In this document: positions 1 through 9,593 of the stretch, piece after piece
How positions within the stretch are numbered: position 1 is the stretch's first letter
Layout of the letters: the number at the start of each line of letters is the position of its first letter
From: Reyranella sp.
GTDB taxonomy: Bacteria; Pseudomonadota; Alphaproteobacteria; Reyranellales; Reyranellaceae
Assembly (NCBI RefSeq): GCF_004297405.1
Contig: NZ_SCVC01000006.1
Span: 62,001-126,000, forward strand
Direction of reading: 5' to 3'
DNA length: 64,000 nt
Translations under genes and position numbers: made by a program
Notes under the pieces: generated by a model
The model's database searches: none
What the model saw: the letters and a program-made list of their open reading frames with translations, nothing else
What the model was told of the DNA's origin: nothing

Positions 1-783
1 ATGGCGTTTCCCGCGACGCCGTTCGGGCCGGAGCCGGACAAGAGCTATCCCAACGTTCTGCTCGATGCGATGGCGACGCTCTCGCCCGCGCCCAAGACGA
101 TGGTGGTGCTGACCAGCAAGTTCCCGTCGGCGCAGTTCATGGCGCAGGGCATGCGCGTCGAGGCCGAGAAGCGCGGCGTGAAGGTGCCGCTCTTTCTCGA
201 ATACGAAGCCGGCAACCGCGACTTCGGCGCCATCGCTGCCCGCGTGAAGGAAGCCAACGCCGATTTCCTGTGGGTCGGCTCGCTGGGCCTGGAGAGCAAC
301 CAGATCCTCGAGGCGTTGCGCAAGCTCGACTACAAGCCGAAGAACAGCTTCCACCTCTATCCCGCGCCGGGCCCGCTCGCGCTCTCGCCCGACGGCAACC
401 TCGTCTGGTGCTCGACCTTCCTCGAACCCGACGAGCCCTTCATGAGCCGGCCGGGCGTGAAGAGGATCGCCGAGCTCTACAAGGAGCGCGCGACCAAGGC
501 GAACCTGCCGTATCCCATCATCGACGCGCAGGCCGCCGGCATGGTGTCGGAGTGGCAGATCCTTGAGCAGGGCGTGAACGGCGCCAAGAGCCTGGAGGAC
601 AAGGCGATCGCCGCCTGGCTGAAGAAGAACGTCGTCAACACGATCTACGGCCCCACCAAGTTCGACGGCCCCTTTAACCACGGCGCGCCGGCTCAGTTGA
701 TCCGCCAGGTTCAAAACAAGGAATGGAAGGTCGTCTGGCCGAAGGAGTTCGCCGCCCCCGGCGTGAAGCTGATCGGGGGCTGA
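1..783 (+). CDS. ABC transporter substrate-binding protein (branched-chain amino-acid/LivJ-like), 5' truncated by window edge
   Basis: ORF open at window start; type I periplasmic binding-protein features (ADFLWVGSLGLESNQILEALRKLDYKPK); followed directly by liv permease and ATPase genes. Confidence 0.85.
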   Translation: MAFPATPFGPEPDKSYPNVLLDAMATLSPAPKTMVVLTSKFPSAQFMAQGMRVEAEKRGVKVPLFLEYEAGNRDFGAIAARVKEANADFLWVGSLGLESNQILEALRKLDYKPKNSFHLYPAPGPLALSPDGNLVWCSTFLEPDEPFMSRPGVKRIAELYKERATKANLPYPIIDAQAAGMVSEWQILEQGVNGAKSLEDKAIAAWLKKNVVNTIYGPTKFDGPFNHGAPAQLIRQVQNKEWKVVWPKEFAAPGVKLIGG

Positions 784-796
784 GGGTGAAAACCTT

Positions 797-812
797 GTGC
801 AATCGATTGCAC
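797..812. promoter_or_regulatory. Perfect 16-bp palindrome GTGCAATCGATTGCAC, candidate transcription-factor operator
   Basis: Exact self-complementary 16-mer between the SBP stop and the livH ATG (824/827); identical copy at 7035-7050. Confidence 0.4.
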
Positions 813-823
813 GGCGTCCGCAC

Positions 824-1678
824 ATGATGCCGAGCGGGACGCTGCTGGGGCAGGCGTTGATATCGGGTGTGCTGGCGGGCGGGATGTACGGGTTGCTGGC
901 GCTGGGGCTCAGCCTCAGCTGGGGCCTACTGCGGCTGGTCAATCTCAGCCACTTCGCACTGGCTTTCCTCGCCGCCTATCTGACCTACGAGATGGGCACG
1001 ACCTACCACATCGAGCCGTGGTGGTCGGTGCTGGTGATCGTGCCGGCGATGTTCGCCATCGGCCTCGTGCAGCACTGGCTGTTCGACCGCTTCAAGGTGA
1101 ACGAGCTGGCCTCGCTGCTGATCACCTTCAGCTTCGCGGTCATGCTCGAAGTTGGCATCCAGCTCTACTGGACGGCCGACTACCGCCGCTTCGAGACTCA
1201 CTACTCGACCTGGTCGATCAAAGCCGGGCCTTTCTACATCCCGGTGCTGGAGCTGATCCTCTGCCTCGTGGCGGGCGTGCTGGCCTGGGGGACGTGGCTG
1301 TGGCTGCGCAAGACCTATGTCGGCAAGGCCCTGCGGGCCAGCGCCGAGGATGCCGACATCGCGGCGGCCTATGGCGTCGACCACAAGAAGCTCGCCTATC
1401 TTCTCTCCGGTCTCGGCGCCGCCTATGCCGGCGTCGCGGGCACCTTCATCGCTCTGATCGCGACCTTGGCGCCGGCGCAGATCTGGGCGTGGCTGGGCGT
1501 GGTCTTCGCCGTCGTCATCATCGGGCGGCTCGGCAATCCGTTGGGCGCGCTGTTCGCCGGCATGCTGATCGGCGCCAGCGAGTCCGTCGCCATGGCGGTG
1601 CTCAGTCCGGCCTGGGCGCCGGTCGTGTCCTTCTCGGTGCTGATCGCCATCCTGCTCTGGGATCCGGAGTGGTCATGA
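824..1678 (+). CDS. Branched-chain amino-acid ABC transporter permease (LivH family)
   Basis: Multi-TM protein MMPSGTLLGQALISGVLAGGMYGLLALGLSLSWGL...; precedes LivM/LivG/LivF. Confidence 0.9.
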   Translation: MMPSGTLLGQALISGVLAGGMYGLLALGLSLSWGLLRLVNLSHFALAFLAAYLTYEMGTTYHIEPWWSVLVIVPAMFAIGLVQHWLFDRFKVNELASLLITFSFAVMLEVGIQLYWTADYRRFETHYSTWSIKAGPFYIPVLELILCLVAGVLAWGTWLWLRKTYVGKALRASAEDADIAAAYGVDHKKLAYLLSGLGAAYAGVAGTFIALIATLAPAQIWAWLGVVFAVVIIGRLGNPLGALFAGMLIGASESVAMAVLSPAWAPVVSFSVLIAILLWDPEWS

Positions 1679-3429
1679 GCGTCGCGAAGAACGTTCCCAA
1701 GATCGCCGCCGTCCTCGGCATCGTCGCCTTCGCGATCCTGCCGACGGCGGGCCTGCCGGCCTTCTACGACTCCTTCTTCTATCTCGTCTTCTTCTGGGTC
1801 TCGCTGGCGACGAGCTGGGCGCTGCTCTCGGGCTTCGCGGGCTATTTCAGCCTGGGCCACGCCGCCTTCTTCGGCGTCGGCATGTACACGACGGCCACTT
1901 TGACGACGCAGGCCAACGTGCCGTTCCTCGCAACCATTCCGGCGGCCGGTGCGCTGGCCGCCCTGCTGGGTGTCGGCATCGGCGCGGTCGTGTTCCGCAT
2001 GAAGCGGCTGCGCGGCGAGCTGTTCGCATTGCTGACGCTCGCCGTCACTTTCGTTGTTGCCACCATTATCCTCAACACGCCGATCGACGGCGGCGCCGGC
2101 GTGTTCATGAGCGCGGTGCCGATGCCGAACATCATGCCGACGCAGACCGGCACGATCTACGTGCTGGGCTTCCTGATGTGCATCGCAACCCTGGGCACCG
2201 CCTGGTGGGTCACCCGTTCGCGGCTGGGCATGGGCCTGTTCGCCATCCACGACGACGAGGATGTGGCCGAAGCCAAGGGCGTGCCGACCTTCCGCTACAA
2301 GCTGATCGCCTTCGCACTGTCTGCCGGCATCGCGGGCGCGGTCGGCGGCATCCATGCGATGTATGTCGGATTCCTCACCGTGGCCGGCACCTTCGAACTC
2401 ACCGTGCCGCTCTATGTCGTGCTGATGAGCGTGCTCGGCGGCTCGCGCCACTGGTTCGGCCCGGCGGTCGGCGCCACGGTGATCACGGCGCTGCTCTATG
2501 CCTTCATCAGCGGCGGCGAGGCGATGGTTGGCCGCGCCGTCGTGGCGCTGGTGCTGATCCTCGCCATACTGTGGCTGCCCGATGGCGTCGTGCCGGCGGT
2601 GAAGGCGTGGCTGAAGCGCCGCCATCGGCCGGTCGCGGAGGAAAGGCATCGCGCCGAGGTGATCCCGGTCGTGCCGGAAGCGGCCAAGCCGATCGGCACG
2701 CGCCATATCCTGGAGGTGAGGGGCGCCGCCAAGCGTTTCGGCGGCCTGCAGGCACTGGGCGGCGTCGATCTCGACGTGCGCGAAGGCGAGATCCTGGGGC
2801 TGGTCGGTCCTAACGGCTCGGGCAAGACGACGCTGATCAACGTCATCTCGGGCTTCTATCCGCTGAGCGGCGGCACCATTGCCGTCGACGGCGTGCAGAT
2901 CGGCAACCTGCCGGCGCACGAGATCGCCCGCCGCGGCGTGGCGCGCACCTACCAGATCCCGCGGCCCTTCGTGAACATGAGCGTGCTCGACAACGTGGCG
3001 ATGGCCGCGACCTTCGGCGGGCCGCTGCGCAGCCAGGCCGAAATCCGCGACGAGGCGCTGCACTGGATCGGCTTTACCGGCCTCGCCGGCAAGGAAGAGG
3101 CGTTGCCGGCCGAGCTGAACCTGCACGAGCGCAAGTTCCTCGAACTGGCGCGGGCGCTGGCGGCACGGCCGAAGCTGCTGCTGCTCGACGAGGTGCTGTC
3201 CGGCCTCAACCCGGCCGAGGTCGACAATGCCATCCGGCTGGTGCGGGCCATCCGGGCGCAGGGCGCGACCATCGTCTTCGTCGAGCATCTGATGCGCGCC
3301 ATGGTCGAGCTGTCGGACCGCGTGGCCGTGCTGAACGAGGGCAAGCTCTTTGCGCTGGGTGCGCCACGCGAGATCATGCGCGATCCGCGTGTGGTCAGCA
3401 TCTATCTCGGTAAAGCCTATGCTGCTTGA
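1675..3429 (+). CDS. LivM-LivG fusion: branched-chain amino-acid ABC permease fused to ATP-binding domain
   Basis: ATG at 1675 overlaps livH stop (ATGA); N-terminal TM domain, then Walker A GPNGSGKTT and ABC motifs in the same frame. Confidence 0.9.
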   Translation: MSVAKNVPKIAAVLGIVAFAILPTAGLPAFYDSFFYLVFFWVSLATSWALLSGFAGYFSLGHAAFFGVGMYTTATLTTQANVPFLATIPAAGALAALLGVGIGAVVFRMKRLRGELFALLTLAVTFVVATIILNTPIDGGAGVFMSAVPMPNIMPTQTGTIYVLGFLMCIATLGTAWWVTRSRLGMGLFAIHDDEDVAEAKGVPTFRYKLIAFALSAGIAGAVGGIHAMYVGFLTVAGTFELTVPLYVVLMSVLGGSRHWFGPAVGATVITALLYAFISGGEAMVGRAVVALVLILAILWLPDGVVPAVKAWLKRRHRPVAEERHRAEVIPVVPEAAKPIGTRHILEVRGAAKRFGGLQALGGVDLDVREGEILGLVGPNGSGKTTLINVISGFYPLSGGTIAVDGVQIGNLPAHEIARRGVARTYQIPRPFVNMSVLDNVAMAATFGGPLRSQAEIRDEALHWIGFTGLAGKEEALPAELNLHERKFLELARALAARPKLLLLDEVLSGLNPAEVDNAIRLVRAIRAQGATIVFVEHLMRAMVELSDRVAVLNEGKLFALGAPREIMRDPRVVSIYLGKAYAA

Positions 3430-4126
3430 AGCGCGCCACCTCCATATCGGCTACGGCGACGCGCCCGCGGTGTGGGACGTCTCGTTTGACGTCGATGCCG
3501 GCGAGATCGTCTCGGTGATCGGCCCCAACGGTGCCGGCAAGACGACCTTGATCAACGCCATTGCGGGCCTGCTGCGCTGCCGCCAGGGCGAGCTGCGCTT
3601 CGACGGCGCCGACATGACCAAGGTGCGCGCCCACGATTATTGCGGCCACGGCATCGCGCTGGTGCCGGAAGGCCGGCGGCTGTTCACCAAGATGACGGTC
3701 GAAGAGAACCTCGAACTGGGCTGCTACCTGCCGTCGGCACGGGCGGCGCGGGCGTCGTCACTGGAGCGCGTCTACGGCCTGTTCCCGATCCTGCGCGACA
3801 AGCGCCAGCAGCCGGCCGGCGAACTCTCGGGCGGCCAGCAGCAGATGGTGGCGATTGGCCGGGCGCTGATGGCCCGGCCACGCATCGTGCTGTTCGACGA
3901 GCCGTCGCTGGGCCTCGCACCAACCATCGTCGACGACATGTTCGACATCATCTCGCGGGTGCGAGACGACGGGGCGGCGGTGCTGCTGGTGGAACAGAAT
4001 GTGCTCAAGGCGCTCAGCATCGCCGACCGGGCCTATGTGCTGGAGCAGGGACGCATTGTCGCCACCGGCCTGCCGGACGAGCTATTGAAGCAGCCGCATA
4101 TCCGCGAAGCCTATCTGGGCGTTTGA
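3419..4126 (+). CDS. Branched-chain amino-acid ABC transporter ATP-binding protein (LivF)
   Basis: MLLEARHLHIGYGDAPAVWDVSFDVDAGEIVSVIGPNGAGKTT...; LSGGQQQM signature; overlaps the preceding CDS. Confidence 0.92.
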   Translation: MLLEARHLHIGYGDAPAVWDVSFDVDAGEIVSVIGPNGAGKTTLINAIAGLLRCRQGELRFDGADMTKVRAHDYCGHGIALVPEGRRLFTKMTVEENLELGCYLPSARAARASSLERVYGLFPILRDKRQQPAGELSGGQQQMVAIGRALMARPRIVLFDEPSLGLAPTIVDDMFDIISRVRDDGAAVLLVEQNVLKALSIADRAYVLEQGRIVATGLPDELLKQPHIREAYLGV

Positions 4127-4133
4127 GGTGACC

Positions 4134-4919
4134 ATGGCCAAGATCCTTCCTGCGGCTCCTTTCGAGGGCGCCAACGAGAACCAGCCGGAGGCGACGACCG
4201 CGCCGCAGGATGTCAGTCGCGAAAGCGCCGCGACCTTCGAGGTGTTGAGCAAGATGCGCGAGGACATCCTCTGCTGCGTGCTGAAGCCCGACCAGAAGCT
4301 GCGCTTCGGCGAGCTGCGCCAGCGCTACGGCACCTCGGTCGGCACCCTGCGCGAGGCGCTGTCACATCTCGTCTCCGAAGGGCTGGCGCGCACCGAGGCA
4401 GGCCGCGGCTTCCAGGTGGCGCCGATCTCGCTGGCCGACTTCCTCGATCTCTCCGAACTGCGCGTCTATCTCGAAACCAAGACCCTGGCCGATGCCATCC
4501 GCCACGGCACCGACGCCTGGGAAGCGGAGATCGTCAGCTCGTACTTTCTGCTGAGCAAGCTCGCGCCGCCCAAGACCGACGACCTGCCGCAGGTGAAGCA
4601 GGAATGGGCCAAGCGGCACAAGCGCTACCACGATGCGCTGGTCGCGACCTGCCGCTCGCCGTGGTCGCTGCATTTCCGTAGCGAGCTGTTCGACCAGGCG
4701 CGCCGCTATCACTGGCTGACGATGATTCACAGCCGCATGCACCGCAAGAACGAGCACGAGCAGATCCGCGACGCCGTACTGGCGCGCGACGTCGATCTCG
4801 CCTGTTCGCTGCTGGAACAGCATATCCGCACCACCGTCGAGCAGGCGGTGTCCGACGTGCCGGGACTGATCCGCGGCAATGCGCGGCCGCTGAAGCTCGC
4901 CAAGCGCCGCAAGGTATGA
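4134..4919 (+). CDS. GntR family transcriptional regulator (FCD/FadR-like)
   Basis: N-terminal winged HTH (RFGELRQRYGTSVGTLREALSHLVSEGLA) and helical FCD-like C-terminus. Confidence 0.88.
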   Translation: MAKILPAAPFEGANENQPEATTAPQDVSRESAATFEVLSKMREDILCCVLKPDQKLRFGELRQRYGTSVGTLREALSHLVSEGLARTEAGRGFQVAPISLADFLDLSELRVYLETKTLADAIRHGTDAWEAEIVSSYFLLSKLAPPKTDDLPQVKQEWAKRHKRYHDALVATCRSPWSLHFRSELFDQARRYHWLTMIHSRMHRKNEHEQIRDAVLARDVDLACSLLEQHIRTTVEQAVSDVPGLIRGNARPLKLAKRRKV

Positions 4920-4929
4920 GGAGAGGACC

Positions 4930-6171
4930 ATGAGTGTCACGACTTCGACGACGGCAACCAACGGAACCTACGATGTCGGCGGCGTGCGCTATCCGCGGCC
5001 GTTCAAGATCCGCCGGCTGGGCCATTTCGGCTTCAACGTCGCGGACCTCGGCCAGGGCCTCGACTTCTATTCGCGGCTCTTGGGCTTTCGCATCACCGAC
5101 ACGCGCGACTTCTCCAAGGTCCCCGGCCGCGAGGAGTTGGCCAAGCGGATGCAGGACCCGCGCATCGTCTTCATGAGCCACAATTCCGACCATCATGCCT
5201 TCCTGCTGGCGCACAAGTCGCTGGGCGCGATCTTCGGCGACGATGCCGTCTCGCGCGACGTCACGGTGAACCAGATCACCTGGCAGGTCGGCACGATGGA
5301 CGAGGTCTTTGCCGCGGCCGACTACTTCCGCGATCGCCAGGTCGAAATCCGCCGGGTCGGCCGCGACATGCCGGGCAGCAATTGGCACACCTATATTCGC
5401 GATCCCGACGGCCACACGGTCGAGCTCTACTACGGCATGGAGCAGATCGGCTGGGACGGCCGCTCCAAGCCCGAGTCGATGTACTACCGCGCCTTCCGCG
5501 AGACGCCCGAACTGCCGCAGATGTCGGAAGCGCAGGAAGTGCGTGAAGCCATCGCCAAGGGCATCGACATCGACGCCGGCAACGTCATCGACGACAAGAC
5601 CGGCGAGGAATACATCGTCGCGGGCGTGAAGCTGCCACGGCCCTTCAAGGTGACGAACATCGGGCCCATGAGTTTGTTCGTGTCCGACGTCGGCGCGTCG
5701 GAGGCCTTCTATACCGAGACGATGGGCTTCGTTCGCACCGAGGCCGTGACCTACAAGGGCCATCGCTGCGTCTTCCTGCGCAACGGCAGCGAGCATCATT
5801 CGCTGTCGCTGTTCCCCAAGACGCTGCGCGGCGAACTGGGGCTCAACCCCGACACGAGCTGCGCCTCGATGGGCGTGGAGGTCGGCAGCTACCAGCAGCT
5901 CCGCGATGCCGTCGCCTTCTTGAAGAAGCACGGCGTGCCGTTCTCCGACGCGATACCGGCGGAACTCTATCCCGGCGTCGACTACGCCGCGCACGTCCTC
6001 GATCCGGCCGGCCACTGCCTGATGCTCTACTACTACATGGAACGCATCGGCTGGGACGGCAAACCCCGCCCGCCCGAACTGCGCCGCAAGGTCGGCAAGG
6101 ACTGGCCCGCGGTGCTCGATCCGCTGTCCGACACCTATGCCGACCAGACGTTCATGGGTCCGCTGGGATGA
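4930..6171 (+). CDS. Two-module VOC family protein (extradiol dioxygenase/glyoxalase superfamily)
   Basis: Two tandem VOC modules (LGHFGFNVADLGQGLDFYSRLLGF... and IGPMSLFVSDVGASEAFYTETMGF...). Confidence 0.85.
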   Translation: MSVTTSTTATNGTYDVGGVRYPRPFKIRRLGHFGFNVADLGQGLDFYSRLLGFRITDTRDFSKVPGREELAKRMQDPRIVFMSHNSDHHAFLLAHKSLGAIFGDDAVSRDVTVNQITWQVGTMDEVFAAADYFRDRQVEIRRVGRDMPGSNWHTYIRDPDGHTVELYYGMEQIGWDGRSKPESMYYRAFRETPELPQMSEAQEVREAIAKGIDIDAGNVIDDKTGEEYIVAGVKLPRPFKVTNIGPMSLFVSDVGASEAFYTETMGFVRTEAVTYKGHRCVFLRNGSEHHSLSLFPKTLRGELGLNPDTSCASMGVEVGSYQQLRDAVAFLKKHGVPFSDAIPAELYPGVDYAAHVLDPAGHCLMLYYYMERIGWDGKPRPPELRRKVGKDWPAVLDPLSDTYADQTFMGPLG

Positions 6172-6249
6172 GGAGAACCCGCGGAGGGTGAGTAGCGGCA
6201 CATAAACAAAAAAAGCGCCTCACCCGGGAAAGAACCAAGGGAGGAAGGG

Positions 6250-7209
6250 ATGAAACTGCAACGGCGTTCAGTACTGCTGGCAGCGCTTGCAACCCCCGCC
6301 ATCGCGCGGGCGCAGGCGTGGCCGGCACAGACGATCCGGCTGATCCACGGCTACGACGCCGGCTCCAATCCCGACACCATTGCGCGGCATCTCAGCGGCC
6401 CGCTGACCGAGACGCTGGGCCAGCAGATCGTGATCGAGCCGCGGCCCGGCGCGGCCGAACGCCTTGCCGCCACCCAGGTCGCGCGCATGAAGCCCGACGG
6501 GTACTCGCTCTATCTGATGACGGGCGGGCAGGCGGTGGTGTCGGCGACCGATCGCACGCTCTCCTACGATCTCCTGCGCGATTTCGAGTTCATCTCGATC
6601 GTGACGCGCTTTCCCTTCGTCTTCACCGTGGCGCCGGACTCGCGCTTCAAGACGGTGCAGGCCTATGTCGACGAAGCCAAGCGGTCGCCCGGCACGCTGA
6701 CTTACGGCACCTCAGGCGTCGGCTCGACCCTGCACATGGCCGTCGAGCTGGTGCTGGCCAAGACCGGCGCGAAGCTCACCCATGTTCCCTACAAGGGCGG
6801 GCTCGGCCAACCCTACAACGATCTGGTCGGCGGCCGGCTCGACATGCACGTCATCACCTTTTCGAACGCCCAGCCCTTCCTGAAGTCGGGCAAGCTTCGC
6901 GCCATCGCCGTCACCTCCAAGGAGCGCCATCCGGGCTTCCCCGATGTGCCGACGCTCGCGGAGACCCTGGTGCCGGATTACGACGTCGTCTCCTGGCTGG
7001 GCTTCACGTCGCCGGCCGGCCTGCCGCCCGCCGTGTGCAATCGATTGCACGAAGCCTTCAAGCAGGCGATGGCGCGGCCCGAGATCAAGAGCAAGCTGGA
7101 AGAGCTGGGCAACGACACGCGGGTTAGCACACCGGCTGAATTTCGCGCCCGCGTTGAAGCCGACATGGCGCGCTGGCGACCGCTCGCTCACGTCGTGAGC
7201 CAGTCGTAG
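6250..7209 (+). CDS. Tripartite tricarboxylate transporter substrate-binding protein (Bug family)
   Basis: Signal peptide then WPAQTIRLIHGYDAGSNPDTIARHLSGPL..., HVPYKGGLGQPYNDLVGGRLDM. Confidence 0.9.
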   Translation: MKLQRRSVLLAALATPAIARAQAWPAQTIRLIHGYDAGSNPDTIARHLSGPLTETLGQQIVIEPRPGAAERLAATQVARMKPDGYSLYLMTGGQAVVSATDRTLSYDLLRDFEFISIVTRFPFVFTVAPDSRFKTVQAYVDEAKRSPGTLTYGTSGVGSTLHMAVELVLAKTGAKLTHVPYKGGLGQPYNDLVGGRLDMHVITFSNAQPFLKSGKLRAIAVTSKERHPGFPDVPTLAETLVPDYDVVSWLGFTSPAGLPPAVCNRLHEAFKQAMARPEIKSKLEELGNDTRVSTPAEFRARVEADMARWRPLAHVVSQS

Positions 7210-7245
7210 AGTTAGGTCAAAGACGTTTCGGGGAGTGAGAAGCTC

Positions 7246-9579
7246 ATGAGCAAGTACGGTATCGGCCAGCCGGTGTTGCGTTTCGAGGACCCGCGTCTGT
7301 TGCGCGGGCAGGGCCGCTACATCAACGACGTGAACCTGCCGGGCCAGGTCTATGCCGTGTTCGTCCGCTCCCCGCATGCCCACGCCAAGATCAACGGCAT
7401 CGACACCGCCGCCGCCGCTGCCGCGCCTGGTGTGCTCGCGGTCTATACCGGCCACGATGTGGTCGCCGACGGGCTCGGCATGCCCAAGGCCAACATGCCG
7501 AGGAAGCGGCCCGACGGTAAGCCGATGTACGCGCCGCAACGGCCGGCGCTGGTCACGGATCGCGTGCGCTATGTCGGCGATCCGGTGGCGATGGTAGTGG
7601 CCAGCACGCTGGCCGAAGCCAAGGACGCGGCCGAACTGGTCGAGATCGACTACGAGGCGATCCCCTCGGTGACCCTGACCGAGGATACGGTGAAGCCCGG
7701 CGCGCCTGCGGTGTGGGATGACTGCCCCGACAACATTTCCAACTTCATCGAGCGCGGCAACAAGGCCGCGACCGAGGAGGCGATCAAGGGCGCTGCCCGG
7801 GTCATCAAGCGGCGCTACGTGATCACCCGCGTCCATGCCCAGTACATGGAGCCGCGCGGGACCCTGGGCGTCTACGACCAGGGCGAGGATCGCATGACGC
7901 TCTATGCGGACGTGCAGTACCCCCATCGCGTGCGCAACATGCTGGCGCAGAACGTGTTCAAGGTTCCCGAAAGCAAGATGCGCGTGATCGCCCAGGACGT
8001 GGGTGGCGGCTTCGGCACCAAGGGCTGGCAGTATGTCGAGCATCGGCTGACGCTCTGGGCGGCGCGCAAGCTGCTGCGTCCGGTGAAATGGACCTGCGAG
8101 CGCTCCGAGGCGGTGATGGCCGACGAGCATGGTCGCGACAATGTCGGGGAGATCGAGCTGGCGTTGGATAAGGACAACAAGTTCGTCGCGCTCCGGCTCA
8201 ACATGCTGGCGAACATCGGCGCCTATGTCGGGTCTGATCGCAACCTGCTGTCGCCCTTCGGCATGATCGGCACGGTGCTGGGCGTCTACCTGATCCCCAA
8301 GGCCTATCTCAATGTGATCGGCGTGCTCTCCAACACCAACCCGACGGCGCCCTATCGCGGCGCAGGTCGCCCGGAGGCGATCTATCTCATCGAGCGGCTG
8401 ATCGACGATGCGGCGCGCGAGCTGGGCGTCGACCGGGTCGAGCTGCGGCGCAAGAACATGCTGGCGGAATCGGCACTGCCCTATCAGAGCCCGGTCGGGC
8501 CATTCTACGACTGCGGCGAGTTCGAGAAGAACATGGACATGGCGCTGAAGCTCGCCGACGTGGCGGGCTATGCGGCGCGCGCCGAGGACTCGAAGAAGCG
8601 CGGCAAGCTGCGCGGGCTTGGCATCATCAACGCCATCGAGCAGGCCGCCGGCACGGCACAGCCGGAATATGCCGAGATCCGCTTCAACCCCAGCGGCACG
8701 GCGGCGCTGCTCATGGGCACGAAGAACCAGGGCCAGGGCCACGAGACCATGTTCAAGCAGATCCTGAACGAGCGGCTGGGCATCGACCCTGCCGACGTGC
8801 AGTTCATCGACGGCGACACCGATCGCGTGGCCTTCGGCATGGGCACCAACGGTTCGCGCTCGACCGTGCTGGGCGGCTCGGCGCTGTTCCTTGCTGCCGA
8901 CAAGGTGATCGAGAAGGGCAAGCGGCTCGCGGGCCATCTGCTGGAAGCGGGCGAGCAGGACATCGAGTTCGCCGAGGGCACCTTCACCATCAAGGGCACC
9001 GACAAGTCGGTGCCGCTGAAACAGGTCGCGATGGCGGCGTTCAATCCGACCAAATGGCCCAAGAGCGGCTTCGAGGGCGGGCTCTACGAGAACGCGACCT
9101 TCCTCGGCGAGAAGGACACCTATCCCAACGGCTGTCACATCTGCGAGGTCGAGGTCGATCCCGAGACCGGCGAGGTCAAGCTCGACCGCTATGCCGTGGT
9201 CGACGATGTCGGCACGGTGATGAACCCGATCGGGCTCAAGGGCCAGATCCATGGCGGCGTGGCACAGGGCGTCGGCCAGATCCTGGGCGAGCAGGTGGTG
9301 TGGGACCGCGAGAGCGGCCAGCTCCTGACCGCGAGCTTCCTCGACTACACGATGCCGCGCGCCGACACGATGTGCAGCATGGAGGTCAAGTCCAACCCCG
9401 TGCCGACCAAGTACAATCCGCTGGGCGCCAAGGGCGCGGGCGAGGCGGGCACCGTGGGCGCCATGCCGGTGGTGATGAACGCCGTGCTCGACGCGCTGGC
9501 GCCGCTCGGCGTCAAGGACGTCCCCATGCCCGCCAACGCCCACAACGTCTGGCGCGCGATTCAGGCGGCAGGGAAGTAA
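7246..9579 (+). CDS. Xanthine dehydrogenase/CoxL family molybdopterin-binding subunit
   Basis: GIGQPVLRFEDPRLLRGQGRYINDVNLPGQVYAVFVRSPHAHAKI, QDVGGGFGTKG, PYRGAGRPEAIYLIER, GAKGAGEAGTVGA motifs. Confidence 0.93.
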   Translation: MSKYGIGQPVLRFEDPRLLRGQGRYINDVNLPGQVYAVFVRSPHAHAKINGIDTAAAAAAPGVLAVYTGHDVVADGLGMPKANMPRKRPDGKPMYAPQRPALVTDRVRYVGDPVAMVVASTLAEAKDAAELVEIDYEAIPSVTLTEDTVKPGAPAVWDDCPDNISNFIERGNKAATEEAIKGAARVIKRRYVITRVHAQYMEPRGTLGVYDQGEDRMTLYADVQYPHRVRNMLAQNVFKVPESKMRVIAQDVGGGFGTKGWQYVEHRLTLWAARKLLRPVKWTCERSEAVMADEHGRDNVGEIELALDKDNKFVALRLNMLANIGAYVGSDRNLLSPFGMIGTVLGVYLIPKAYLNVIGVLSNTNPTAPYRGAGRPEAIYLIERLIDDAARELGVDRVELRRKNMLAESALPYQSPVGPFYDCGEFEKNMDMALKLADVAGYAARAEDSKKRGKLRGLGIINAIEQAAGTAQPEYAEIRFNPSGTAALLMGTKNQGQGHETMFKQILNERLGIDPADVQFIDGDTDRVAFGMGTNGSRSTVLGGSALFLAADKVIEKGKRLAGHLLEAGEQDIEFAEGTFTIKGTDKSVPLKQVAMAAFNPTKWPKSGFEGGLYENATFLGEKDTYPNGCHICEVEVDPETGEVKLDRYAVVDDVGTVMNPIGLKGQIHGGVAQGVGQILGEQVVWDRESGQLLTASFLDYTMPRADTMCSMEVKSNPVPTKYNPLGAKGAGEAGTVGAMPVVMNAVLDALAPLGVKDVPMPANAHNVWRAIQAAGK

Positions 9580-9593
9580 GCGGGAGACAAGCC

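Noticed and set aside
1423-3288. 621-aa minus-strand ORF
   Set aside because: Antisense shadow of the LivM-LivG fusion, Arg/His/Gln-rich low-complexity translation typical of high-GC DNA
6712-9543. 943-aa minus-strand ORF
   Set aside because: Antisense shadow of the CoxL-like gene; no family resemblance
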